Positions 8,773 to 18,229 of a DNA stretch of 64,000 nucleotides are shown here, piece after piece; position 1 is the first letter of the stretch, and each line of letters begins with the position of its first letter. Under the pieces are notes generated by a model. The model saw nothing but the letters and a program-made list of their open reading frames with translations, was not told the origin of the DNA and ran no database searches. The stretch is from contig NZ_GG657757.1 in the NCBI RefSeq assembly GCF_000158955.1, positions 5,045,949 to 5,109,948 on the forward strand, given 5' to 3'. A program made the position numbers and the translations under genes. The DNA is from Streptomyces viridochromogenes DSM 40736 (GTDB lineage: Bacteria; Actinomycetota; Actinomycetes; Streptomycetales; Streptomycetaceae).

Positions 8773-10080
8773 CAGTTCCGCGTTGTGGCGGTTCGTGAAG
8801 CGGTTGACCATGCGCTTGGCCTCGTCCGGGGCAAGGGCGATACCGAACTCCGCGCCCACGTTGTCGATGAGTTCACGCGGGGTGGGGTAACTGCCGTTGA
8901 TCGACTGCTTGAAGACCTGGTAGTAGGACTCCTCGTCCGGCGCCGGGGCGGGTGCGGGGGGTGTCCCGCCGCCGTCGCCCAGTTCGCGGGTGCGGTTGGG
9001 GCCCACCGGGATGGGGAAGCTGCCGGTGTCCTCCGGGGAGAGAGTCTCCTGCGGCTGGTCGAGGTGCCGCTCGGCCTGCGAGGGCTCGGCGATCCACTGC
9101 GCGTACTGGTCGGGGTCGTAGGCCGGGTCGTAGCCGCCCTGGTACTCGACATCGCGAGGGGTGTTGAACCAGGGGCTCTGGTCCGGCTCCGGCTCGGGTT
9201 CGCTGTCCAGGTGCTCCGCGTGGGGGCCGCTGTCGAGCTCCGGACGCTGCCCACTGGTGGGTGCCGCCGCGCCCACCCCTGCCGCAGCGGCACGACTGCC
9301 CGCAGCGGGGGCGGGGGCGGAGTTCGCCGCCAGCGTCTTCGGTCCCGCCGCGTCCAGAGCCTGCTGCGGGGCCGGCGGTATCAGGGCCGGTTCGATCCCC
9401 GCCGCCGCGAGGCCCGCAGGGGCCGTTTCCGCCAGGGGGACGCCGTAGCGGGCCAGCCGCAGGGGCATCAGGGACTCGACCGGGGCCTTGCGCCGCCACG
9501 CGCGGCCGAAGCGGCTGCGCAGGCGGGCCTGGTAGACGAGACGTTCCTGCTCCAGCTTGATGACCTGTTCGTAGGAGCGGAGCTCCCAGAGCTTCATGCG
9601 GCGCCAGAGGAGGAACGTCGGCACGGGGGAGAGCATCCAGCGGGTGAGGCGGACGCCCTCCATGTGCTTGTCGGCCGTGATGTCGGCGATCCGGCCGATC
9701 GCGTGGCGGGCCGCCTCGACCGAGACCACGAAGAGGATCGGGATCACTCCGTGCATGCCGACACCGAGCGGATCCGGCCAGGCCGCCGCGCCGTTGAAGG
9801 CGATCGTCGCCGCCGTCAGCAGCCAGGCCGTCTGACGCAGGAGGGGGAACGGGATCCTGATCCAGGTGAGGAGCAGGTCCAGGGCCAGCAGGACGCAGAT
9901 GCCCGCGTCGATGCCGATCGGGAAGACGTAGGAGAAGTTCCCGAAGCCCTTCTTGAGGGCCAACTCGCGGACCGCCGCGTACGAACCGGCGAAGCCGATA
10001 CCGGCGATGATCACGGCGCCGGCCACGACCACGCCGATGAGAACGCGGTGCATCCGAGTCAGTTGCAGTGGCGCGGCCAC
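8752..10080 (-). CDS. DUF2637 family membrane protein
   Basis: A 442-residue protein. The first ~130 residues hold about four transmembrane segments (VLIGVVVAGAVIIAGIGFAGSY, VFPIGIDAGICVLLALDLLLTW, LLTAATIAFNGAAAW, HGVIPILFVVSVEAARHAI), typical of DUF2637 proteins of Streptomyces. Next comes a basic amphipathic stretch (RLRSRFGRAWRRKAPVE), then a long disordered Ala/Pro/Glu-rich cytoplasmic region. A C-terminal helical piece (YYQVFKQSINGSYPTPRELIDNVGAEFGIAL) looks like a small winged-helix or DNA-binding module of the kind seen in Spd/Tra-like proteins (inference). GTG 10080 is preceded by GGGGAGGGAG. It follows the two lipoprotein genes in the same orientation. Function unknown. Confidence 0.8.
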   Translation of the reverse strand: MAAPLQLTRMHRVLIGVVVAGAVIIAGIGFAGSYAAVRELALKKGFGNFSYVFPIGIDAGICVLLALDLLLTWIRIPFPLLRQTAWLLTAATIAFNGAAAWPDPLGVGMHGVIPILFVVSVEAARHAIGRIADITADKHMEGVRLTRWMLSPVPTFLLWRRMKLWELRSYEQVIKLEQERLVYQARLRSRFGRAWRRKAPVESLMPLRLARYGVPLAETAPAGLAAAGIEPALIPPAPQQALDAAGPKTLAANSAPAPAAGSRAAAAGVGAAAPTSGQRPELDSGPHAEHLDSEPEPEPDQSPWFNTPRDVEYQGGYDPAYDPDQYAQWIAEPSQAERHLDQPQETLSPEDTGSFPIPVGPNRTRELGDGGGTPPAPAPAPDEESYYQVFKQSINGSYPTPRELIDNVGAEFGIALAPDEAKRMVNRFTNRHNAELEEDHIA

Positions 10081-10168
10081 CCGTTACTCCCTCCCCTTGC
10101 GTGCTGTTGCGCGCAACAGGGTGGCACATGTGTGCGGAGGACGGGTGGCCGGTTCCGGTCGGCGGTGT

Positions 10169-11077
10169 TCAGCTCTTCGACGCGGGCTTCTCGGAGGACG
10201 ACTTCGACGGGGACGAAGAGGCCTCCTCCGAGGCCTCCTTCGAGGCTCCGGCGGCCGGCTTCGAGGCCGACTTCGACGGGGACTGAGAGGGGGCACCGCC
10301 GGCCTTGCCGCCCCCGCCGTTCGCCTCGGACACGGCCTCGACCGCCTCCTTGGCGGCCTTCTTCGCGTCCTTCGTCAGGTCGCCGGCGCTCGGCGCCTTG
10401 TCGCCGGCCAGACCCGCGCCGTTGTAGTCGAGCGTGACGACGACGTTCTCGACGCGTGCCACGACCGTCTGCTGCTTGAAGGTGCCTTCCTTCTTCTTCA
10501 GGTCGTAGCGCACCGCCGTCGCCTGGTCACCGATCTCGGTCACCGGCTCCGACTTGGTGCTCTTGGCGCCTTCCACGCTCTGGGCGTCCTGGACCTGCTT
10601 GGCGTAGTACTCCTGGGCCAGCTTGTCGGCCGGGCCGCGCGTGGCGTCCGACTCGAAGCGCAGCATCGACACGTTCAGCCAGCGGAACTGCGAGCCCTTC
10701 ACGCCGTTGTTGTCGAGGCTGTTCCAGGAGCAGCCGGCGCGCGTCGAGATGTCGTCCGACTTGCCCTCCTTGCCGGACTTGCCCTCCGGGACGAGGTCCT
10801 TCAGCGTCTTCTTCGACAGCACCTTGCAGGGCTCCGGGAGCTTGCCGTACGCCGCCGCCTTCACGGTCGGCGACGGGCTCGCGGACGCCGAGGCGGCGGC
10901 GTTCGCCGCCTTGTCCGTGCTGTCGCCGGAGCCGGAGTCCGAGGAGCAGCCGGCGGCGACCAGCATCACGGGAACGGCGGCCGCGCAGACAAGGACGCGG
11001 TTGAGTCGCTTCGCTCGCTGGTCTCGCTGGTCTCGCTGGTCACGCTGTACTCGTCGCTGCATGGTTCCTTCACTCAT
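10169..11077 (-). CDS. DUF3558 lipoprotein (first of two)
   Basis: A predicted surface lipoprotein of 302 residues: basic N-terminus, hydrophobic segment VLVCAAAVPVMLVAAGC with lipobox VAAGC, then a Ser/Ala linker and a DUF3558-like domain (LPEPCKVLSKKTLKDLVP ... AGCSW with two conserved cysteines). The C-terminal 60 residues are low-complexity Ser/Lys/Pro/Ala. ATG 11077 is the longest start; ATG 11062 (MQRRVQ) has GAAGG 4 nt upstream and may be the real one. The N-terminus contains a 9-bp tandem repeat encoding QRD units (about 11018-11046). It is a paralogue of the next gene; the pair and the DUF2637 gene are probably co-transcribed. Confidence 0.85.
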   Translation of the reverse strand: MSEGTMQRRVQRDQRDQRDQRAKRLNRVLVCAAAVPVMLVAAGCSSDSGSGDSTDKAANAAASASASPSPTVKAAAYGKLPEPCKVLSKKTLKDLVPEGKSGKEGKSDDISTRAGCSWNSLDNNGVKGSQFRWLNVSMLRFESDATRGPADKLAQEYYAKQVQDAQSVEGAKSTKSEPVTEIGDQATAVRYDLKKKEGTFKQQTVVARVENVVVTLDYNGAGLAGDKAPSAGDLTKDAKKAAKEAVEAVSEANGGGGKAGGAPSQSPSKSASKPAAGASKEASEEASSSPSKSSSEKPASKS

Positions 11078-11195
11078 GACGCTCGTGGTTCCTGCGGTCG
11101 GAACGGGTCCGAGTGGTCACCGTACGCGCTGAGGCCGTGGTGTGTTCTTCCTTCGGGTGCTTTGCGGGTGTGCGTGAAGGGGGCGTGAAGGGGGC

Positions 11196-12056
11196 TCAGT
11201 CGCCCAGCGAATCGGCCAGCTGAGAGGCCAGTTTCTGGGCCCTGTCCTGCAATTCCTTGCTGTCCGGGACGATGCCGACGGTGGCCGGCTGCTCGATGTA
11301 CTCGATGGTCACGATGACGTTGGACGTGCGGAACGCCACAGTCACCGTCCGCTGCTTGGCCGTCGAACCGGAGCTGCTCAGCTCGTCGTCGATGAAGGCC
11401 TCCTCCCCGAGGTCCTCGAGGACGCGCGGCTGGAGCTCGGTCGGGGCGACGCTCGGGGCGGTGGACGTGGACGGCGAGGGTGAGGCGGTGCCTGAGGGAG
11501 AGGACTCGGCGGAGGAACCGCTCGGAGCGGCGGAGGAACCGCTCGGGGCGGCGGAGGAACCGCCGGCCGGGGTGCTGTCCGTCACGGCGGACTCGGTGGC
11601 GGTCGGCTCGGGGAGGTGGGCCGCCGCCTCCTTCTCGGCGTAGAGCTGCTCGGCCTGGCTGTCGCCGCTGACCGCGCTGTCGTAGGAGACGACCCGTTCG
11701 AAGTCGATCTGCAGATGGTCGGTGGCCTGCGGGCCGTCGACCTTCCACTGGCAGCCGACCTTGCGGTCGTTGTCGAAGGTGACCGTCGCCTCGCCCTCGT
11801 ACGCCTTCTCGCGCTGTTCCGCGTCGCTGATCTGCCGGATGCCGGGCAGGAGTTCGTCGAGGGTGCCGTGGCCGACCGCGGTGCAGGGCTCGGGGAGTGT
11901 GCGGTAGCGGCCCGGCTCGGCGGCGGCCGATGCCGTGCCCGTGTCGCCCGGGTTGGAGTCGTCCGCCGGGCCGCCGTCGTCCGAGCTGCCGGTGCAGCCG
12001 GCGAGCAGGGCGGCGAGGAGCGCGGCGATAGCGGGTGCGTACGCCTTCCGTTGCAC
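11196..12056 (-). CDS. DUF3558 lipoprotein (second of two)
   Basis: A 286-residue predicted lipoprotein: signal peptide KAYAPAIAALLAALLAGC with lipobox LLAGC, then the DUF3558 pattern LPEPCTAVGHGTLDELLPGI ... GCQWKVDG. GTG 12056 has AGAGGAG 7 nt upstream; the open frame extends further but that part is not protein-like. A 21-bp in-frame repeat (three units, about 11508-11570) encodes GSSAAPS copies in a Ser/Ala/Pro linker. The C-terminal half (QRTVTVAFRTSNVIVTIEYIE) matches the end of its neighbour (QTVVARVENVVVTLDYNG), so the pair arose by duplication. The role of DUF3558 is unknown; both should sit outside the membrane. Confidence 0.85.
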   Translation of the reverse strand: MQRKAYAPAIAALLAALLAGCTGSSDDGGPADDSNPGDTGTASAAAEPGRYRTLPEPCTAVGHGTLDELLPGIRQISDAEQREKAYEGEATVTFDNDRKVGCQWKVDGPQATDHLQIDFERVVSYDSAVSGDSQAEQLYAEKEAAAHLPEPTATESAVTDSTPAGGSSAAPSGSSAAPSGSSAESSPSGTASPSPSTSTAPSVAPTELQPRVLEDLGEEAFIDDELSSSGSTAKQRTVTVAFRTSNVIVTIEYIEQPATVGIVPDSKELQDRAQKLASQLADSLGD

Positions 12057-12228
12057 GTGGAGGCTCCTCTCGGCACGGATATTGGCTTGCCGCCGCGGGG
12101 CGGCCGATGGACACAATGTGTATCGCACGCACTGCCGTGGACGCCGGTCCGGATTCCCTTTCATCGACCTTGGCGCCGGTATTTGCGGTTGAGGACTTCT
12201 GTTCGTTTTACGGGGGATTGAGGGCGCT

Positions 12229-13422
12229 ATGTCGTATGTAGAGGTGCCGGGTGCGAAGGTGCCGATCCGGATGTGGGCCGACCCGGCCACGGTCGAGGGC
12301 TCGGCGCTCCAGCAGCTCCAGAACGTCGCCACGCTGCCCTGGATCAAGGGCCTGGCGGTCATGCCCGACGTGCACTACGGAAAGGGCGCGACGGTCGGCT
12401 CGGTCATCGCGATGCAGGGTGCGGTGTGCCCGGCGGCGGTGGGTGTCGACATCGGCTGCGGCATGTCGGCGGTGAAGACGTCCCTGACGGCGAACGACCT
12501 GCCCGGGGACCTGTCGCGGCTGCGGTCGCGGATCGAGCAGGTGATTCCGGTGGGGCGGGGGATGCATGACGATCCCGTCGACCCCGGGCGGCTGCACGGG
12601 TTCGGTACGGCCGGCTGGGAGGGGTTCTGGGGGCGGTTCGACGGCATTGCCGAAGCGGTCAAGTTCCGTCAGGAACGTGCCACGAAGCAGATGGGGACGC
12701 TCGGATCCGGGAATCACTTCGTCGAAGTTTGCACGGATACGACCGGTTCTGTCTGGCTCATGCTCCACTCCGGTTCCCGCAACATCGGCAAGGAACTGGC
12801 CGAGCACCACATCGGCATCGCCCAGAAGCTCCCGCACAACCAGGGCCTGGTCGACCGCGACCTCGCCGTCTTCGTCGCGGACACCCCGCAGATGGCGGCG
12901 TACCGCAACGACCTGTTCTGGGCGCAGGAGTACGCGAAGTACAACCGCTCGATCATGATGGCGCTCCTGAAGGACGTCATCCGCAAGGAGTTCAAGAAGG
13001 CGAAGCCGGCCTTCGAGCCGGAGATCAGCGCACACCACAACTACGTGGCCGAGGAGCGCTACGACGGGATGGACCTGCTCGTGACCCGCAAGGGCGCGAT
13101 CCGGGCCGGCTCCGGCGACTACGGGATCATCCCGGGCTCCATGGGCACGGGTTCGTACATCGTGAAGGGCCTCGGCAACGAGAAGGCCTTCAACTCCGCG
13201 TCGCACGGCGCGGGCCGGCGGATGAGCCGCAACGCGGCCAAGCGCCGGTTCTCGACGAAGGACCTGGAGGAGCAGACCCGGGGCGTGGAGTGCCGCAAGG
13301 ACTCCGGAGTGGTGGACGAGATCCCGGGCGCCTACAAGCCCATCGAGCAGGTCATCGACCAGCAGCGGGATTTGGTGGAGGTCGTGGCGAAGCTCAAGCA
13401 GGTCGTCTGCGTCAAGGGGTGA
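12229..13422 (+). CDS. rtcB: RtcB-type RNA ligase
   Basis: GTP/Mn-dependent ligase that joins 2',3'-cyclic phosphate (3'-phosphate) and 5'-OH RNA ends in RNA repair. The 397-residue protein carries the family's metal and nucleotide motifs in order: MPDVHYGKG, VGVDIGCGM (metal-binding Asp/Cys), GSGNHFVE, LMLHSGSRNIGK, AHHNY, PGSMGTGSYIVKG and the active-site SHGAGR, whose His is the guanylylated residue in E. coli RtcB. Length fits the family. It stands alone on the plus strand, divergent from the lipoprotein genes (172-nt gap) and ends 10 nt before the convergent SDR. Confidence 0.96.
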   Translation: MSYVEVPGAKVPIRMWADPATVEGSALQQLQNVATLPWIKGLAVMPDVHYGKGATVGSVIAMQGAVCPAAVGVDIGCGMSAVKTSLTANDLPGDLSRLRSRIEQVIPVGRGMHDDPVDPGRLHGFGTAGWEGFWGRFDGIAEAVKFRQERATKQMGTLGSGNHFVEVCTDTTGSVWLMLHSGSRNIGKELAEHHIGIAQKLPHNQGLVDRDLAVFVADTPQMAAYRNDLFWAQEYAKYNRSIMMALLKDVIRKEFKKAKPAFEPEISAHHNYVAEERYDGMDLLVTRKGAIRAGSGDYGIIPGSMGTGSYIVKGLGNEKAFNSASHGAGRRMSRNAAKRRFSTKDLEEQTRGVECRKDSGVVDEIPGAYKPIEQVIDQQRDLVEVVAKLKQVVCVKG

Positions 13423-13432
13423 CCCGCCGGCT

Positions 13433-14209
13433 CTACGACTCCCGGTGCACCTTCGTGTTCGACGCCTGGGCGCGGGGGCGGAGGACCAGGAGGTCGACGT
13501 TGACGTGGGCGGGGCGGGTGACCGCCCAGGTGATGGTGTCGGCCACGTCGTCGGCGGTGAGGGGCTCGGCGACGCCCTGGTAGACCTTCTCCGCCTTCTC
13601 CGTGTCGCCGCCGAAGCGGGTCAGGGCGAACTCGTCCGTCTTGACCATGCCGGGGGCGATCTCGATGACGCGGACCGGCTGGCCGACGATCTCCAGGCGG
13701 AGGGTCTCGGCCAGGACGTGGGCCCCGTGCTTGGCGGCGACGTAGCCCGCGCCGCCCTCGTAGGTGCCGTGGCCGGCGGTGGAGGAGACGACCACGACCG
13801 TGCCGTCGCCGCTCGCGACCAGCTTGGGCAGCAGGGCCTGGGTGAGGTTGAGGGTGCCGATGACGTTCGTCTCGTACATCTGGCGCCAGTCGGCCGGGTC
13901 GCCGGTCGCGACCGGGTCGGCGCCGAGCGCCCCGCCCGCGTTGTTGACCAGGACGCCGATCGTCTGGAAGGCCGTGGCGAACTCGTCGACCGCCGCGCGG
14001 TCCGTGACGTCGAGGGCGTACGCCGTGGCCTTGTGGCCCGCCTTGTTGATCTCCTCCGCCAGTGCCTCGATGCGGTCCTTGCGGCGGGCGGTCAGGACGA
14101 CGCGGTAGCCCGCCGCGGCGAGCTGCCGGGCCGTGGCGGCGCCGATTCCGCTGCTCGCACCGGTGACGACGGCGATGCGGGAGGCTGCGGACGGGGCGGC
14201 GGTGGCCAT
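13433..14209 (-). CDS. Short-chain dehydrogenase/reductase (SDR)
   Basis: A 258-residue classical SDR with the nucleotide-binding TGASSGIG near residue 17, NNAGGALGADP, catalytic Ser in VVVVSSTAG and active-site YVAAK (Tyr/Lys). It is NAD(P)H-dependent; substrate unknown. It is a close paralogue of the SDR at 39605-40354 inside the large cluster (shared VLVNNAGGALGAD, LRLE..G.PVRV.E.APGMV.T.EFAL.RF.GD and HVNVD.LV.RP.AQA). The start ATG 14209 lies in a GGAGCTCCCATGG context. It converges on rtcB. Confidence 0.92.
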   Translation of the reverse strand: MATAAPSAASRIAVVTGASSGIGAATARQLAAAGYRVVLTARRKDRIEALAEEINKAGHKATAYALDVTDRAAVDEFATAFQTIGVLVNNAGGALGADPVATGDPADWRQMYETNVIGTLNLTQALLPKLVASGDGTVVVVSSTAGHGTYEGGAGYVAAKHGAHVLAETLRLEIVGQPVRVIEIAPGMVKTDEFALTRFGGDTEKAEKVYQGVAEPLTADDVADTITWAVTRPAHVNVDLLVLRPRAQASNTKVHRES

Positions 14210-14334
14210 GGGAGCTCCTCGGGCGTGGGGTGCGGGCCGGCTGGTGCGGCAGTACGTCCGGCCAGGATAGGCGGGGCCCGCGGTGGGAGAATGGGGGTGG
14301 TCCCCTGGTTCCTGGGCTTTCCTGGAGGTGGATC

Positions 14335-14772
14335 ATGGGCGAGGCACGTGAGGTCATGGACCGGCTCACGGACGCGATCACCACGCACGCCGATCTGAAG
14401 GTCATCGCCGAGCTGTACGCCGAGGACGCGGTCGCCTTCACCCCTGACGAGGGCGAGCTGCGCGGGCGTGACGACATCGTCGAGTACTGGCGGGGGATGA
14501 CGGAGGCGGTCCCCGAGGCGACGTTCCAGCCGCTGCACACCTACGAGGTCGGTGACACGGCCATCGACGAGGGGATCTTCAGCGGGCGCAACACCGGGCC
14601 GCTGGAACTGCCCAACGGCGAGACGCTGCCGCCGACGCAGAAGGAGATCCGGATCCGCGGGGTGGACATCGCCACCGTGCGGGACGGGCGGATCGTGGAC
14701 TACCGGCTGTACTTCGACGAGATGGATTTCCTGGGGCAGTTGGGGCTGCTGCCGCCCGACGAGCCGTTCTGA
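14335..14772 (+). CDS. SnoaL/NTF2-like protein
   Basis: A 145-residue cone-fold protein: helix REVMDRLTDAITTHADLKVIAELYAEDAVAFTPD, then GRDDIVEYWRGMTEAVPEATFQ and strands ending with IRGVDIATVRDGRIVDYRLYFDEMDFLGQLGL, the pattern of SnoaL-like nuclear transport factor 2 family proteins. Such proteins may be polyketide-cyclase-like enzymes or small-ligand binders; no function can be assigned here. ATG 14335 has TGGAGG 6-7 nt upstream. It stands between the SDR and the LLM oxidoreductase without tight linkage. Confidence 0.85.
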   Translation: MGEAREVMDRLTDAITTHADLKVIAELYAEDAVAFTPDEGELRGRDDIVEYWRGMTEAVPEATFQPLHTYEVGDTAIDEGIFSGRNTGPLELPNGETLPPTQKEIRIRGVDIATVRDGRIVDYRLYFDEMDFLGQLGLLPPDEPF

Positions 14773-14894
14773 GCCCCCTCGGGCCCGCTCGGTCGACTCG
14801 CGGTGTCAGGGGAATCCCTCCTGGAATGCTCCGGCGGCGGCCGTGGTTCCCCCAGGTATCGTTGAAGCGTAAACAACCTGGAGGGTGAGCGACC

Positions 14895-15971
14895 ATGCAG
14901 TTCGGGATCTTCAGCGTCGGTGACGTCACGCCCGACCCGACCACCGGCCGGACACCGACCGAGCGCGAGCGGATCAAGGCCATGGTCGCCATCGCGCTGA
15001 AGGCCGAGGAGGCCGGGCTCGACGTCTTCGCCACCGGTGAGCACCACAACCCGCCGTTCGTGCCGTCGTCCCCGACCACCATGCTCGGCTACGTCGCCGC
15101 CCGCACCGAGCGCCTGGTCCTCTCCACGGCCACCACCCTCATCACCACCAGCGACCCGGTGAAGATCGCCGAGGACTTCGCGATGCTCCAGCACCTGGCC
15201 GACGGCCGGGTCGACGTGATGCTGGGGCGCGGCAACACCGCCCCCGTCTACCCCTGGTTCGGGCAGGACATCCGGCAGGGCATCCCGCTCGCCGTCGAGA
15301 ACTACGCCCTGCTGCACCGCCTGTGGCGCGAGGAGGGCGTGGACTGGGAGGGGAAGTTCCGCACACCGCTGCAGGGCTTCACGGCCACCCCCCGGCCCCT
15401 GGACGGTGTGCCCCCGTTCGTCTGGCACGGCTCGATCCGCTCGCCGGAGATCGCCGAGCAGGCCGCGTTCTACGGCGACGGCTTCTTCCACAACAACATC
15501 TTCTGGCCGGCCGACCACACCAAGCGCATGGTCGAGCTGTACCGGACCCGCTACGCCCACTACGGGCACGGCACGCCCGAGCAGGCGATCGTCGGGCTCG
15601 GCGGGCACGTGTTCATGCGGAAGAACGCGCAGGACGCCGTCCGCGAGTTCCGGCCGTACTTCGACGTCGCCCCCGTGTACGGGCACGGGCCGTCGCTGGA
15701 GGACTTCACGGAGCAGACGCCGCTGACCGTCGGCTCCCCGCAGCAGGTCATCGAGAAGACGCTGGCCTTCCGCGAGTACGCCGGCGACTACCAGCGCCAG
15801 CTGTTCCTGGTCGACCACGCCGGACTGCCGCTGAAGACCGTGCTGGAGCAGATCGACCTGCTGGGCGAGGAGGTCGTACCGGTGCTGCGCAAGGAGTTCG
15901 CCGTCGGCCGCCCGGCGGACGTGCCGGACGCCCCCACGCACGCGGCCAGGCTCGCCGCGGCCCGGGGCTGA
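14895..15971 (+). CDS. LLM class (luciferase-like) flavin oxidoreductase
   Basis: A 358-residue TIM-barrel flavin- or F420-dependent oxidoreductase: MQFGIFSVGD, AEEAGLDVFATGEHHNPPFVPSSPTTMLGYVAARTERL, then DPVKIAEDFAMLQHLADGRVDVMLGRGN, all typical of bacterial luciferase-like monooxygenases. It is somewhat longer than minimal members, with a C-terminal helix rich in Ala/Arg. ATG 14895 is preceded by GGAGGGTGAGCGACC. Substrate unknown. Confidence 0.93.
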   Translation: MQFGIFSVGDVTPDPTTGRTPTERERIKAMVAIALKAEEAGLDVFATGEHHNPPFVPSSPTTMLGYVAARTERLVLSTATTLITTSDPVKIAEDFAMLQHLADGRVDVMLGRGNTAPVYPWFGQDIRQGIPLAVENYALLHRLWREEGVDWEGKFRTPLQGFTATPRPLDGVPPFVWHGSIRSPEIAEQAAFYGDGFFHNNIFWPADHTKRMVELYRTRYAHYGHGTPEQAIVGLGGHVFMRKNAQDAVREFRPYFDVAPVYGHGPSLEDFTEQTPLTVGSPQQVIEKTLAFREYAGDYQRQLFLVDHAGLPLKTVLEQIDLLGEEVVPVLRKEFAVGRPADVPDAPTHAARLAAARG

Positions 15972-16088
15972 GAGGACGGTGGGGCCCGGCCCGGCCACCC
16001 CGCGCACCGTGGTGAGAGAGGAGTAAGAAGGACGCACCGGCGCAGCTCATCCGGTCCCGGGGACCTGGCGGCACGGCACACTGGACGC

Positions 16089-16811
16089 GTGCCCCAAACA
16101 GTGCTGCTCGCCGAAGACGACCGCGCCATCCGCAACGCCCTGGAGCGCGCCCTGACCCTGGAGGGCTACCAGGTCATGGCGGTCGCCGACGGCGTCGAGG
16201 CACTGGCCCAGGCCCACCGCAACCGCCCGGACGTCCTCGTCCTGGACGTGATGATGCCCGGCATCGACGGGCTCCAGGTGTGCCGCGTGCTGCGCGCCGA
16301 GGGCGACCGGACGCCGGTGCTGATGCTGACGGCCCTCGTGGAGACCGCCGACCGGATCGCCGGCCTGGACGCGGGCGCCGACGACTACGTCGTGAAGCCC
16401 TTCGACGTCGAGGAGGTCTTCGCCCGGCTGCGCGCCCTGCTGCGCCGCACCAGCCCGGTGGCGGCAGGCAGCGCCCCGGCGGCCGAGGAGGCACCGAAGG
16501 CGGCCCCCGGGCGGTTCCTGGAGGCCGCCGGCATCCGCATGGACCCGCAGGCGCGCCGGGCCTGGCGGGGCGAGCGCGAGCTGGAGCTGACCCGCACCGA
16601 GTTCGAGCTGCTGGAGCTGCTGGTCCGCAACGCCGGCATCGTCCTCGACCACTCGACGATCTACGACCGCATCTGGGGCTACGACTTCGGGCCCGGCTCG
16701 AAGAACCTCGCCGTCTACGTCGGCTACCTGCGCCGCAAGCTCGACGAGCCGGGTGCGCCACTGCTGATCCACACGGTGCGCGGCGTGGGTTACGTGCTGC
16801 GGGAGGACTGA
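16089..16811 (+). CDS. OmpR/PhoB-family response regulator
   Basis: A 240-residue regulator. The receiver domain has the acidic pair in LLAEDDRAIRNAL, phosphoacceptor Asp in VLVLDVMMPGIDG, Thr in LMLTAL and Lys in DDYVVKPFD. The C-terminal winged helix includes LTRTEFELLELLVRN, YVGYLRRKLDEP and TVRGVGYVLRED. GTG 16089 lacks an obvious SD but sits 7 nt after CACACT, a possible -10, so the transcript may be leaderless. It is followed directly (0-nt gap) by its sensor kinase. MprA-like in overall sequence style. Confidence 0.95.
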   Translation: MPQTVLLAEDDRAIRNALERALTLEGYQVMAVADGVEALAQAHRNRPDVLVLDVMMPGIDGLQVCRVLRAEGDRTPVLMLTALVETADRIAGLDAGADDYVVKPFDVEEVFARLRALLRRTSPVAAGSAPAAEEAPKAAPGRFLEAAGIRMDPQARRAWRGERELELTRTEFELLELLVRNAGIVLDHSTIYDRIWGYDFGPGSKNLAVYVGYLRRKLDEPGAPLLIHTVRGVGYVLRED

Positions 16812-18227
16812 GTGGGCCGCCTCCGCCGGCTGCTGAGCGGGCGGCGGCCGAAGCTCGTCTCGCTGCGGACCACGTTCGCGGTGTCGTTCGCGGCCGTGAC
16901 GGCGGCCGTGACGATCCTGGTCGGCATCCTGTCCTACAGCGCGGCGGCCCGGCTGGTGCGGGTGGACCAGCAGACGGTGTTCGACGAGGTCGTGCAGGAC
17001 CTGCGGGACGAGGTGCGGGGCAACCGCATGTCGCCCGGCGACTTCTCGTCCGCCGCGCCCGGCCACGACCTGGTCCGGCCCGCCCGTACCGATGTGCAGG
17101 TGCTCGGCCCGGACGGGCATGTCGTCGACCCGGGCAGTCCGGGGCTGCCGGTCACCGGTACCGACGTGCGGATCGCCGCCGCGTCGACGTCCGGGCGGGT
17201 CGCCGAGCACAAGGACGTCGACGTGGGCAACGACGTCTACCGTGTCGCGACCGTCTCCCTCGGCGGCGGCCGGGGCGCGGTGCAGATCGCGCAGGAGTTC
17301 AGCGACGTCGAGGACCTGCTGCGGGCGCTCCAGCGGCGGACGCTGGTGCTGATGGCGGCCGTGGTGGTCGGCGCCGGCTTGTTCGGCTGGTGGCTGGCCC
17401 GGCGGATCACCCGCCGTCTGGTCGTCCTCACCGACGCCGCCGAGGACGTCGCCCGCACCCGGCGGCTCGGCATCCAGGTGCCCGTCGCCGGGCACGACGA
17501 GGTGGGCCGGCTGGGCCGCGCCTTCGACCGCATGCTGGGCCGGCTCGCCCAGTCCGAGGAGGACCAGCGCCGCCTGGTCCAGGACGCGGGCCACGAGTTG
17601 CGGACACCGCTGACCTCCCTGCGTACGAACATCTCCCTGCTCCGCCGGATCGACGAGCTCCCGCCCGAGGCCCGCGAGGAACTGGTCGCCGACCTCGGGC
17701 AGGAGGCCCGGGAGCTGACCGACCTGGTCAACGAGCTCGTCGACCTCGCGGCCGGGCAGTCCGACACCGAGCCGCCGCAGCGGGTGGACGTCGCCGACAT
17801 CGCGGAGGAGGTCGCCGCTCTCGCCCGGCGCCGCAGCGGGCGGCGGATCGTGCTGCGCGCGAGCGGCGACACCACGACGGACGGGCGGCCCGGGATGCTG
17901 ACCCGGGCGCTGTCCAACCTGGTGGAGAACGCGGTGAAGTTCGACCAGGGCGGCACGGCCCCCGTCGAGATGGTCGTCGCCGGGCCCGCCCGGCCCGGCA
18001 CGATCCGCATCGAGGTCCTCGACCGCGGCCCCGGCATCACCGACCACGACCTCGCCCGCGTCTTCGACCGCTTCTACCGCGCCGCCGACGCCCGCTCCCT
18101 GCCCGGTTCCGGACTGGGCCTGTCCATCGTCCGTGAGGTGGCGCTCGCGCACGGCGGAGCACCCTTCGCGTACCGCCGGGAGGGCGGCGGCACGGTGATC
18201 GGCTTCACGGTGGGCGGGGGAGCGTGA
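16812..18227 (+). CDS. Sensor histidine kinase (MprB-like)
   Basis: A 471-residue membrane kinase: TM1 TTFAVSFAAVTAAVTILVGILSYSAAA, an extracellular sensor region of about 120 residues, TM2 TLVLMAAVVVGAGLFGWWLA, a HAMP domain, then an H-box with phospho-His in QDAGHELRTPLTSL. The ATPase N-box is ALSNLVENAVKF, followed by G-boxes DRGPGI and GSGLGLSIV. It phosphorylates the adjacent response regulator. GTG 16812 abuts the regulator's TGA, so the pair is coupled. Stimulus unknown; related MprB proteins respond to envelope stress (family knowledge). Confidence 0.95.
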   Translation: MGRLRRLLSGRRPKLVSLRTTFAVSFAAVTAAVTILVGILSYSAAARLVRVDQQTVFDEVVQDLRDEVRGNRMSPGDFSSAAPGHDLVRPARTDVQVLGPDGHVVDPGSPGLPVTGTDVRIAAASTSGRVAEHKDVDVGNDVYRVATVSLGGGRGAVQIAQEFSDVEDLLRALQRRTLVLMAAVVVGAGLFGWWLARRITRRLVVLTDAAEDVARTRRLGIQVPVAGHDEVGRLGRAFDRMLGRLAQSEEDQRRLVQDAGHELRTPLTSLRTNISLLRRIDELPPEAREELVADLGQEARELTDLVNELVDLAAGQSDTEPPQRVDVADIAEEVAALARRRSGRRIVLRASGDTTTDGRPGMLTRALSNLVENAVKFDQGGTAPVEMVVAGPARPGTIRIEVLDRGPGITDHDLARVFDRFYRAADARSLPGSGLGLSIVREVALAHGGAPFAYRREGGGTVIGFTVGGGA

Positions 18228-18229
18228 CC

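Noticed and set aside
8504..8890. 128-codon frame in the intergenic region
   Set aside because: It starts in AT-richer sequence without an RBS and then runs antisense to the DUF2637 gene.
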